This document shows positions 1 through 5,840 of a stretch of DNA of 5,859 bases, piece after piece. The position numbers were made by a program, and so were the translations under genes. The stretch covers positions 1 through 5,859 of the forward strand of contig DGFE01000065.1 in assembly GCA_002391525.1 (NCBI GenBank), in the 5' to 3' direction. Numbering within the stretch: the first letter of the stretch is position 1; each line of letters begins with the position of its first letter. The stretch comes from Competibacteraceae bacterium UBA3908 (lineage in GTDB: Bacteria; Pseudomonadota; Gammaproteobacteria; Competibacterales; Competibacteraceae). The notes under the pieces are model-generated. The model saw only the letters and a program-made list of their open reading frames with translations. It had not been told where the DNA came from and did not search any database.

Positions 1-4
1 GCTT

Positions 5-12
5 CATCGAGC
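5..12. repeat. Target-site duplication, left copy
   Basis: CATCGAGC here is repeated exactly at 97-104, on the other side of the fold-back element. The match extends by one G (13 and 105), so the duplication may be 8 or 9 bp; 8 bp gives ends that both begin GGTA. Seen directly; that transposition caused it is inferred from the restored doc reading frame. Confidence 0.68.
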
Positions 13-96
13 GGTAATCCTGAAATGCGAATGGCCCATCGGGCATTTCCCCCTTTGTCAAAGGGGGGTTCCCATCATTCGATGTGCAGGGCTACC
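13..96. mobile_element. 84-bp fold-back (MITE-like) insertion in the doc remnant
   Basis: The two ends form an imperfect terminal inverted repeat: 13-33 against the complement of 76-96 matches at 15 of 21 positions (GGTA, two mismatches, CCTG, one mismatch, A, three mismatches, CGAATG). Inside is a perfect 8-bp hairpin, CCCCCTTT at 49-56 and AAAGGGGG at 60-67 with a 3-base loop, so nearly the whole element can fold into one long hairpin. It is flanked by a direct repeat, CATCGAGC at 5-12 and 97-104; one further shared G makes it 9 bp. Deleting element plus one repeat copy restores the doc frame. It has no coding capacity, so it would need a transposase supplied in trans. Several IS families make 8-9 bp duplications (IS1595, ISL3, IS66, IS256 among them); I cannot assign the parent. 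An alternative is a REP-type palindrome. Confidence 0.72.
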
Positions 97-104
97 CATC
101 GAGC
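97..104. repeat. Target-site duplication, right copy
   Basis: Exact second copy of the 8-bp repeat at 5-12. On the minus strand it encodes the Leu-Asp of the doc remnant's last residues, immediately before the frame enters the insertion and stops. Confidence 0.68.
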
Positions 105-336
105 GTACCGGCCGCCAGTTCCAAAACGGCTTGGACTGCATCCACTTCGCTGGCCGTAAAGGTGTAATCATTGAGTTCGAGAAACAGGATACCGACCACG
201 AAACCCGTCCGCTTGTCGCCATCGATGAAGGGATGGTTGCGCACGAGACTCGCCGTATAGGCCGTTCTGCGGAGCGCGGCGATCAAGTCGTCCAGGAACC
301 GCCGCGGTTCCAGCGGACGCCGGCTTCGTGTGTCAA

Positions 337-342
337 CATAAT
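337..342 (+). promoter_or_regulatory. Possible -10 box for the redox gene
   Basis: CATAAT differs from the sigma-70 TATAAT consensus at one base and lies 31 bases before the ATG at 374. I see no convincing -35 hexamer at 16-18 bases upstream, so this is only a candidate. It lies inside the inferred 5' part of the doc remnant, which would mean the promoter arose or arrived with the downstream genes. Confidence 0.25.
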
Positions 343-360
343 CTCCAGGGCTCCGACATC

Positions 361-366
361 AAGGAG
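361..366 (+). promoter_or_regulatory. Strong ribosome binding site deciding the start at 374
   Basis: AAGGAG followed by a 7-base spacer and ATG at 374. The reading frame stays open upstream to 131, but that extension has no comparable site and would bury the signal peptide inside the protein, so this site fixes the true start. Confidence 0.8.
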
Positions 367-373
367 TTGCACA

Positions 374-1477
374 ATGGTTAGTCGAAGAGCATTCACCGTT
401 TCCGCGCTGGCGATGATGGGGGGATTGGTGACCCTGCCATCCTGCTCATCCGACACTGGCGCCGAAAGTTACGAACAGGTCGCGCAACGTACTTGGCGTC
501 ACGGCGAGTTCGACGGGCGTGACCACGCCGCGCTCTTACGCGAACTCGTACGCTACGCGACGCTCGCGCCATCGAGCCACAACACCCAATGCTGGAAATT
601 TCGCATCGAAGATCGTTCGATATCCGTATTGCCCGACCTGGCGCGCCGGTGCCCCACGGTCGATCCGGATGATCACCACCTGTTCGTTTCGCTGGGGTGC
701 GCCGCCGAGAACCTGATCCAAGCGGCATTGGCCCATGGCCTGCGCGGGCAGGCGGTCTTCGATGCCGCAGGGAATGATACCTTACGCATCGCTTTGGAGC
801 CCACGCCAGCCGTCGCCTCTCCCCTTTTTCAGGCGATCCCCGAACGCCAGAGCACGCGAGCCGAGTACGACGGTAAGCCCCTTTCCAGGCAGGAACTCGA
901 GATGCTGGAGAAGGCTGGTACCGGAGAGGGCGTTCGGGTCATTCTCCTCACCGAGCGCGAGGCGATGGAGCAAGTCCTGGAATATGTCGTTCAAGGCAAT
1001 ACCTCGCAAATGAACGACCCCGCTTTTGTCGAGGAACTGAAGGCGTGGATTCGGTTCAGCGGTGGCGAGGCGGTCCGAACGGGAGATGGGCTATACGCTG
1101 CGTCGTCAGGCAATCCGTCGTTGCCATCATGGCTGGGCCGGATGCTCTTCGGCTTGTTTTTTACAGTGAAGGGCGAGAACGATAAGTACGCGAAACACGT
1201 GCGCAGTTCCGCCGGGATCGCCATCTTTGTGTCGGACACCGAGAGCAAGGCCCAATGGGTCGAAGTCGGACGTTGCTACGAGCGTTTTGCGCTCCAGTCG
1301 ACTGCCTTGGGAATTCGCAATGCGTTTCTCAATCAACCGGTAGAGGTGGCGACGCTGCGGCCACAGTTCGCGGTCTTCCTGGGAGTGGGCCGCCGCCCTG
1401 ATTTGGTCGTTCGCTTTGGCCGAGGCCCAAGGCTGCCACAGTCACTGCGTCGTCCGGTACCAGCAGTGCTGGTTTGA
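374..1477 (+). CDS. Tat-exported nitroreductase-fold (Acg-like) flavoprotein, probable lipoprotein
   Basis: A 367-residue protein. The N-terminus has a twin-arginine motif, SRRAFTV (residues 3-9), a hydrophobic stretch to about residue 22, and LPSC ending at Cys24, a plausible lipobox; it is probably exported folded with its cofactor and perhaps lipid-anchored. The body resembles the Acg/Rv3131-like branch of the nitroreductase superfamily, usually FMN-linked: APSSHNTQCWKF (65-76), DPDDHHLFVSLGCAAENL (97-114), PERQSTRAEY (156-165), GIRNAFLNQPVE (313-324) and a GPRLPQSLRRPV tail (351-362). The commonest form of the first motif has Pro (NTQPW); here it is Cys73. The substrate is unknown, and some relatives have lost enzyme activity and may bind flavin only. 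The start is chosen for the Shine-Dalgarno site 7 bases upstream and the signal peptide. It is followed after 31 bp by a small membrane-protein gene, likely co-transcribed. Confidence 0.85.
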   Translation: MVSRRAFTVSALAMMGGLVTLPSCSSDTGAESYEQVAQRTWRHGEFDGRDHAALLRELVRYATLAPSSHNTQCWKFRIEDRSISVLPDLARRCPTVDPDDHHLFVSLGCAAENLIQAALAHGLRGQAVFDAAGNDTLRIALEPTPAVASPLFQAIPERQSTRAEYDGKPLSRQELEMLEKAGTGEGVRVILLTEREAMEQVLEYVVQGNTSQMNDPAFVEELKAWIRFSGGEAVRTGDGLYAASSGNPSLPSWLGRMLFGLFFTVKGENDKYAKHVRSSAGIAIFVSDTESKAQWVEVGRCYERFALQSTALGIRNAFLNQPVEVATLRPQFAVFLGVGRRPDLVVRFGRGPRLPQSLRRPVPAVLV

Positions 1478-1508
1478 CTCTACGAAAAGGCATCCGGATA
1501 GCCAACCA

Positions 1509-1934
1509 ATGCGCCATTCCACCCCGCAAATTATCAAAGCCGGCATGGCCTACTTTGGCTTGGTGTTTGGGGCGGGCTTCATCCTGGGCACTATTCGCGT
1601 GTCCTTCCTCGTACCGCGCTTGGGCGAACGCATTGCCGAACTCACCGAAATGCCGATCATGTTGGTCGTCATCTGGTGGTCCGCGCAGTACATCACGCAA
1701 CGTTTTGCGTTGCCTACCGCCGCTTCAGTCCGCTTGAGCACCGGCCTTATCGCTTTGGGTCTGCTGCTTGCAGCCGAATTCTTGCTCGCCGTGATCCTCC
1801 AAGACCAATCTTTAGGACAGTATATCGCCAGCCGTGACCCAGTCTCCGGTACCGTCTATCTGATCATGCTGGCGCTGTATGCGGCCATGCCACTCATGAT
1901 CGGGCGAACACCGTCAGCTTCCGGCTATGAATAA
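1509..1934 (+). CDS. Small four-helix membrane protein of unknown function
   Basis: A 141-residue, very hydrophobic protein with four apparent transmembrane segments near residues 12-34, 47-64, 75-97 and 113-133. After the first helix comes GTIRVSFLVPRLGERIAELTE, cut here to GTIRV and LVPRLGER (27-41), a charged loop I associate with a recurrent conserved proteobacterial hypothetical family; no function is known to me. I chose ATG 1509 over the in-frame ATG at 1416 because the longer form overlaps the upstream gene by 62 bases and adds a polar, Cys/His-containing stretch without membrane character; a weak GGATAG lies 7 bases before 1509. It sits 31 bp after the exported redox protein gene, so it may be its membrane partner, but that rests on proximity alone. 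Confidence 0.75.
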   Translation: MRHSTPQIIKAGMAYFGLVFGAGFILGTIRVSFLVPRLGERIAELTEMPIMLVVIWWSAQYITQRFALPTAASVRLSTGLIALGLLLAAEFLLAVILQDQSLGQYIASRDPVSGTVYLIMLALYAAMPLMIGRTPSASGYE

Positions 1935-1944
1935 ACCTCCCACC

Positions 1945-1997
1945 GGGTCTGCGTAAAAAGCCGTGCAGCCCATTGATATTTAAAGCTACTCTTTTTT
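1945..1997 (+). terminator. Weak candidate terminator after the two plus-strand genes
   Basis: GGGTCTGC (1945-1952) can pair with GCAGCCC (1965-1971), with one bulged T and a 12-base loop, and a run of six T lies at 1992-1997. The T run is about 20 bases from the stem instead of adjacent, so this is not a standard intrinsic terminator; it is the best candidate in the convergent gap. Confidence 0.25.
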
Positions 1998-2028
1998 GGA
2001 TTTGAGCATTACGCAGATCGTCCCGAAC

Positions 2029-2052
2029 GGTTCGCGGACTCCCGCGCGAACC
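2029..2052. repeat. 8-bp inverted repeat beyond the fliK stop
   Basis: GGTTCGCG at 2029-2036 and CGCGAACC at 2045-2052 form a perfect stem with an 8-base loop, 22 bases past the fliK stop codon on the minus strand. No T tract follows in the minus direction, so it could be a transcript 3'-end stabiliser or part of a factor-dependent terminator for the flagellar operon, or chance in GC-rich DNA. Confidence 0.35.
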
Positions 2053-2074
2053 CAGCCGTGAAGTCCACGAATGG

Positions 2075-3886
2075 TCAGACGTAATCGTCCACCATTCCCA
2101 GCAGGCCACGGGAACGCACCGGCCGCCCGGCCTCTTCATCGCGGGTTTCGGCATTCGCGGCCAGCAGCCAGCCGCCGCTCCGCGAGCCCTGGAACGCTTG
2201 TTCCCCCGAACCGGATTGCTGGCGGGCCAACGACTGATCGGACACCTGGGCCTGGTTCAGGTTGATGCCCTGGCCGTCCAGCATCTCCCGCAGCCGCGGC
2301 AGGGCGCTTTCGATAGCTTCCCGCACCGCGGCCTCGTGGCTGAAGAACGTCACGCTGGTCTGATTGTGATGCAGCGACACCCGCACTTCGAGCGGCCCCA
2401 GATCGGGCGGGTTGACCCTGATTTCCGCTTCCTGCACCCGGTTGCTCACCATCCAGTTCAATTGATGACCCAGCGCCCGCCCCCAGTTCTTTTGCTGCAA
2501 GTCCAGCACGTCGGGAGCGGTCGGCGGCAAGATCGGGGCTGTCCCCGCGTCCGGACGAGCCGGCGCGGCGGATGGCGCGGTCGCCGGGATCGGCGTTCCA
2601 CCGTTCGCCGCCAGCGGCGATTCGCCGGCGCCGATCGCCGTCACATCCGGCAAAACCTCCTCGGGACGCGCGGTCACCGGAACAACGACCGCGTCAGCCG
2701 ACCGTCGATAGGCTTGGGCGGCGGTCGCGAGCGCGGTCAAATCCGGGTCACCGCCGACCGGCGGCTCATCCGCATCGCCGACGGTCCCGACCGCGGCTGC
2801 CGCGGTCGCCGGCCATGCTGCGCCGACCGGCGCGGCGCTGTCGACCGATACCGCCCGAACTCCCGCCAACAACCCGGATTCGGTTTCGGCGAAAGCCTCG
2901 GCGAGGAGCGGATACCCCTGCGCTGGCCGACTCCGCGCCGCCTGGCCGGCTTGCCGTCCGCTGGCGATCTCATATTGACCCGTGGCGACAGGCTCATCCC
3001 CGGCGGTCGCCGCGGCGGATTCGATCCCCGCGGCCGCCGCCAGATCCGGCGTCTCCAGCGACGCTACTCCGGTTGGCCCGGAACGCGGCGGGAAATCCGT
3101 CAAACGCGCCGCCGAACGCTCCAACGGCGTGGCGCCGGTAACGCCGGACGCAATCCGCGCGAGTGAACCCGTTCCCGACAGCGGCAACCCGCCCGCTTCC
3201 GCGACCGCCGACCGGGCGACGGATGGCAAGCTCGTGTCGTTCAGGGTTCCAGCCGCCGGCTCGCCAGTCAGCCGCGCCGGCCCGCGGCCACCCTCCATCC
3301 AGCGGCCCGGCGCGGTCGCCGCGCGCAACATGAGCCGCAGCCGCGCGGAATCCACCGAACCGCCAGCCGCCGCAGTGCCGGACGAGGACGACGATTCGAC
3401 ATTGGCGGACCCGGCCTCCCGCAAGGCGGCCCGCGCCGCCAGGCACAGCGGCAGGCCGGGCCAGGGCGCCTCGGTCAGGGCCGCCCCGGCGGCGGTCTCC
3501 GCGTCGCCATCGCCGATACCGGTTCCGGTTGCCGTTTCCTCCGGATCCACAGGCTCGCCCTCGTCAGCCGCCGGTTCGATTCCCGGGGCCAATGCCGCGA
3601 CCGCCAGCGGTTCCCCAGCCTTGCCGGGACTCGCTGGATCGACCGCCACAAGATCGAGCGGCGACGCTGGCGGGTTGGCGACGACCGGCGCAAGGCCCGC
3701 CATCGCAAGCTCCTGGGCCGGGACGCCCGCGGCCGGATTCGCCGAACCGTCCGCTTGCAGCAACTGGCTGAAGAATGGCGGCTGCGCCGCGGTCCGTCCC
3801 TCCGCCTCGACCACGATTCCCACCCCGGCGGCGATACCGACCGCGCCGTTGGCCGGCGATAACAGAGCACGTTCAAGCTGAGCCAC
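2075..3886 (-). CDS. fliK: Flagellar hook-length control protein FliK
   Basis: FliK is secreted through the flagellar export apparatus during hook growth, acts as a molecular ruler, and its C-terminal domain touches FlhB to switch export from hook to filament subunits. This protein is 603 residues (E. coli FliK is 405). Residues 1 to about 455 are rich in Ala, Pro, Gly, Ser and Thr and look disordered, as expected for the ruler part. The conserved C-terminal domain starts near residue 461 and holds the hallmark NPPDLGPLEV at 492-501, followed by a helix-rich, Gln-rich stretch; the chain ends GLLGMVDDYV. The start is a GTG at 3884-3886, supported by AGGAG six bases upstream; the next Met (residue 62) lacks such support. 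It lies 44 bp after fliJ and is the last flagellar gene here; the next genes are convergent and unrelated. The long antisense open frames across it are a by-product of its GC-rich codons. Confidence 0.93.
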   Translation of the reverse strand: MAQLERALLSPANGAVGIAAGVGIVVEAEGRTAAQPPFFSQLLQADGSANPAAGVPAQELAMAGLAPVVANPPASPLDLVAVDPASPGKAGEPLAVAALAPGIEPAADEGEPVDPEETATGTGIGDGDAETAAGAALTEAPWPGLPLCLAARAALREAGSANVESSSSSGTAAAGGSVDSARLRLMLRAATAPGRWMEGGRGPARLTGEPAAGTLNDTSLPSVARSAVAEAGGLPLSGTGSLARIASGVTGATPLERSAARLTDFPPRSGPTGVASLETPDLAAAAGIESAAATAGDEPVATGQYEIASGRQAGQAARSRPAQGYPLLAEAFAETESGLLAGVRAVSVDSAAPVGAAWPATAAAAVGTVGDADEPPVGGDPDLTALATAAQAYRRSADAVVVPVTARPEEVLPDVTAIGAGESPLAANGGTPIPATAPSAAPARPDAGTAPILPPTAPDVLDLQQKNWGRALGHQLNWMVSNRVQEAEIRVNPPDLGPLEVRVSLHHNQTSVTFFSHEAAVREAIESALPRLREMLDGQGINLNQAQVSDQSLARQQSGSGEQAFQGSRSGGWLLAANAETRDEEAGRPVRSRGLLGMVDDYV

Positions 3887-3892
3887 GGTATT

Positions 3893-3897
3893 CTCCT
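3893..3897 (-). promoter_or_regulatory. Ribosome binding site of fliK
   Basis: Read on the minus strand, AGGAG is followed by a 6-base spacer and GTG. It decides the non-ATG start of fliK. Confidence 0.7.
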
Positions 3898-3930
3898 GTC
3901 CCGACGATTCTCGATGATTCCAGTTCGCGA

Positions 3931-4398
3931 TTACGCCCCGTCCTCATCCGACGACCGCCGTCGGCCACCCGGACTCCGGAGATTGCGTTCGTCGCTGTCC
4001 CGTTGTTCGCGTTGATCCTCCCGCCGCCGCCGGACCTGCTGGTCACGCGCCATGACCTCTTCGAGCGCCCTGGTCTTGGCGTGTGATTGCACCCAGTCCC
4101 GCCGCCTGCGCGCAAGTTCCTGCTGCAACCGCTCCAATTGCTGTCGCGACTGGACGATGCCCTGATCCAGGCTGTTCAGAAACGCGGCGTAATCCTGAAA
4201 CCGGCGCGCCGAAATGCCGCCGCCGCCTTCGTTTTGAAACTGGGCCGCGTACTCGCCCCGGAACGACAGCAACTGCTGCAGGCGGTTCTGTTGCTCGGCC
4301 AGGCGCTGCTGGGATTCCGTCAGCAGCTTGGCCGCTTCGTCCTCGCGGGATTGCGCGACCTGGACCGCCGCCTGCAAGGGATGGGGTTTGCTCGCCAT
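3931..4398 (-). CDS. fliJ: Flagellar export protein FliJ
   Basis: FliJ is a soluble coiled-coil protein that sits in the centre of the FliI hexamer, like the gamma stalk of F1-ATPase, connects it to the FlhA export gate and helps escort export chaperones. The 155-residue product (E. coli 147) is almost entirely charged helix with Leu/Ala heptads and many Gln, Glu and Arg, consistent with an antiparallel coiled coil over about residues 5-125, interrupted near a GGGGI turn (residues 58-62). The last 30 residues are a run of Arg, Asp and Ser that looks unstructured. Identity rests on size, coiled-coil character and position between fliI and fliK, because FliJ sequences are poorly conserved. The ATG is 16 bases after the fliI stop; an AAAGGA overlaps that stop codon, suggesting coupled translation. 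Confidence 0.88.
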   Translation of the reverse strand: MASKPHPLQAAVQVAQSREDEAAKLLTESQQRLAEQQNRLQQLLSFRGEYAAQFQNEGGGGISARRFQDYAAFLNSLDQGIVQSRQQLERLQQELARRRRDWVQSHAKTRALEEVMARDQQVRRRREDQREQRDSDERNLRSPGGRRRSSDEDGA

Positions 4399-4414
4399 CG
4401 GCTTTTACCGTCCT

Positions 4415-5788
4415 TTACCTGGCCTTTCCTTCCCTGGGCTTGGGTTGCAGGACCGCCTCCAGCGCCTGCAAGCTGTCCGCCAGCGTCACCTGCTCGTCGA
4501 TCCCCTGCATCAGAAACTGCTTGAGCCGCGGGTAATAGTCCCGGGCCTCGTCCACCGCCGGATCGCTGCCGGCGACGTAGGCCCCGACGTTGATCAGATC
4601 GCGATGCTGCTCGTAGGTCGAGTAGACGTGCTTGAACCGCCGCGCCAACTGCTGGTGGCGGGGACCGCTGATCTGCGGCATCACCCGGCTGATCGAGGCT
4701 TCGATGTCGATGGCCGGATAGTGGCCGGCCTCGGCCAGCCGCCGCGACAGCACCACGTGACCGTCGAGGATGGCGCGGGCCGCGTCGGCGATGGGATCCT
4801 GCTGGTCGTCGCCCTCGGCCAGCACCGTGTAAAAGGCGGTGATGGAGCCGCCGACCGTATCGTTACCGGCCCGCTCCACCAGTCGCGGCAGCTTGGCGAA
4901 CACCGACGGCGGATAGCCCTTGGTCGCCGGCGGCTCGCCAATCGCCAGCGCGATCTCGCGCTGGGCCTGGGCATAGCGGGTCAGCGAGTCCATCAACAAC
5001 AGCACTTGCCGACCGGAATCGCGGAAATACTCGGCGATGCGGGTCGCCAGCGCCGCGCCGTGCAAGCGCTTGAGCGGCGGATCGTCCGCCGGCGCCGCCA
5101 CCACCACCGACCGGGCCATGCCCTGCGGACCGAGAATTTCCTGAATAAATTCCTGTACTTCGCGGCCACGCTCGCCGATCAGCCCGACCACCACCACCTC
5201 AGCGTCGGTGAAGCGGGTCATCATGCCCAGCAGCACGCTCTTGCCGACGCCGGAACCGGCGAACAAGCCCATGCGCTGGCCGCGTCCGACCGACAACAGG
5301 GCGTTGATGGCGCGCACGCCGACATCCAGCGGCTCGCGAATGGGTTTGCGCAGCAGCGGATTGATGGTCTGGCCGCTCAGCGGCGCCCAGGCGGTTTGCG
5401 CCGGCGGCGGCAGCCCGTCCAGGAACCGGCCGGAGCCGTCCAGCACCCGGCCCAGCAATCCCTCCCCGACCGGCGCCTGGCCGCCGCCGCCGGCGGGAAT
5501 GACCCGGGCATTCGGCATCAGGCCGTGAATGTCGCTGCTGGGCATCAGAAACAATTTGCCGCCGGCGAAGCCGACCACTTCGGCCTCGAACCGGTCGCCA
5601 TTGGGATTCACCACCAGGCAGCGGGAGCCGACCGGGGCCACGCAACCGGCGGCCTCCAGGGTCAGGCCGACCAGGCGGGTCAGTTGCCCTTCCACCACCA
5701 GACCCGGCGTTTCGGCGATCCGCGCCCGGCGCCGGGCCAGTCGCGCGCTCCAGAGGTGGGAACGATTCAATTCAGACGCGCTTGGCAT
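4415..5788 (-). CDS. fliI: Flagellum-specific ATP synthase-like export ATPase FliI
   Basis: FliI is the hexameric ATPase at the cytoplasmic base of the flagellar type III export apparatus; it hydrolyses ATP to help unload and feed export substrates. The protein is 457 residues from ATG 5788, the same length as E. coli FliI. Visible are an N-terminal beta-barrel region (about 25-100), the Walker A loop GSGVGKS (178-184), the GERGRE segment with the likely catalytic Glu206, Walker B LLLMDSLTR ending in Asp267 and Arg271, the GEPPATKGYPPSVF signature (284-297), then GSITAFYTVL (314-323) and a helical C-terminal domain. All key residues are present. An open frame continues upstream to the window edge, but those 23 extra residues (starting MCIRDR) come from adapter and fliH sequence in the wrong frame. 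No strong Shine-Dalgarno is seen; the start overlaps the fliH end by 17 bases, which suggests translational coupling. Confidence 0.96.
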   Translation of the reverse strand: MPSASELNRSHLWSARLARRRARIAETPGLVVEGQLTRLVGLTLEAAGCVAPVGSRCLVVNPNGDRFEAEVVGFAGGKLFLMPSSDIHGLMPNARVIPAGGGGQAPVGEGLLGRVLDGSGRFLDGLPPPAQTAWAPLSGQTINPLLRKPIREPLDVGVRAINALLSVGRGQRMGLFAGSGVGKSVLLGMMTRFTDAEVVVVGLIGERGREVQEFIQEILGPQGMARSVVVAAPADDPPLKRLHGAALATRIAEYFRDSGRQVLLLMDSLTRYAQAQREIALAIGEPPATKGYPPSVFAKLPRLVERAGNDTVGGSITAFYTVLAEGDDQQDPIADAARAILDGHVVLSRRLAEAGHYPAIDIEASISRVMPQISGPRHQQLARRFKHVYSTYEQHRDLINVGAYVAGSDPAVDEARDYYPRLKQFLMQGIDEQVTLADSLQALEAVLQPKPREGKAR

Positions 5789-5840
5789 GGTGTTCACGCT
5801 CGTCGCCCAGCACGGTCGCGAGCACCGCGCCCAATCGCTT
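5772..5840 (-). CDS. fliH: 3' end of fliH (FliI regulator), 5'-truncated by the contig end
   Basis: FliH binds the FliI N-terminus, restrains its ATPase activity and docks it at the C-ring. Only the last 22 codons are present: on the minus strand, a frame different from fliI reads KRLGAVLATVLGDEREHHAK, then Arg, Val and TGA at 5772-5774. It is open up to the adapter junction at 5840 and ends 17 bases inside fliI. The assignment rests mainly on position, since fliH normally precedes fliI, and on a helical, charged tail that fits a FliH C-terminus; the piece is too short for a firm sequence call. Confidence 0.6.
   Translation of the reverse strand, partial: KRLGAVLATVLGDEREHHAKRV

Larger units (their letters stand above)
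1..358 (-). pseudogene. Doc/Fic-type toxin gene remnant (death-on-curing family), truncated and interrupted
   Basis: Intact Doc toxins are about 125 residues and inactivate a cellular target through the Fic fold (phage P1 Doc phosphorylates EF-Tu). Seen here is only the C-terminal half: a frame open from 358 down to a TAG at 92-94, containing the Fic motif HPFIDGDKRTG at 203-235 and then the family-like tail FLELNDYTFTASEVDAV. The motif has Asp where Asn is usual (NKR to DKR). Doc-like similarity fades above about position 325. The frame has no ATG or GTG, only a TTG at 284-286 that would skip the N-terminal half, and no antitoxin (Phd-like) gene sits upstream, where the plus-strand redox gene begins. 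The 3' end is broken by the insertion at 13-96, which adds one Gly codon and the TAG. Joining across it restores LAAGTLDEA, a typical Doc ending, so the original gene ran off the window start. Confident on family; almost certainly non-functional. Confidence 0.8.

Noticed and set aside
283..360. Another minus-strand frame here reads MLTHEAGVRWN, faintly like the missing Doc N-terminus
   Set aside because: It overlaps the bases already used by the Doc-like frame and cannot be joined to it without inventing a duplication; the resemblance is too short.
131..373. In-frame extension of the redox gene back to ATG 131, adding 81 residues
   Set aside because: It runs antisense through the doc motif, has no ribosome site, and would place the Tat signal peptide inside the protein; AAGGAG before ATG 374 is decisive.
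1416..1508. Longer start for the membrane protein at ATG 1416
   Set aside because: It overlaps the end of the upstream gene and adds a polar stretch without family character; the membrane protein begins naturally at 1509.
2029..2052. Intrinsic terminator for the flagellar operon
   Set aside because: The stem is good but no T tract follows on the minus strand, so it is listed only as an inverted repeat.
3475..3876. Arg-rich minus-strand frame overlapping the fliK start
   Set aside because: It is a shifted frame of fliK with composition typical of frame shadows.
2198..3881. Long plus-strand open frames (322 and 299 codons) opposite fliK
   Set aside because: They are Arg- or Ala/Pro-rich mirror frames expected from GC-rich codons on the other strand, with no recognisable domain, while the minus frame carries the FliK signature.
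4083..4535. Plus-strand frames opposite fliJ and the end of fliI
   Set aside because: Antisense shadows of two well-supported genes; the Leu/Gln-rich pattern is the complement of the FliJ coiled coil.
5199..5645. Minus-strand 148-codon frame inside fliI
   Set aside because: An out-of-frame Arg/Gly-rich shadow of the FliI coding sequence.
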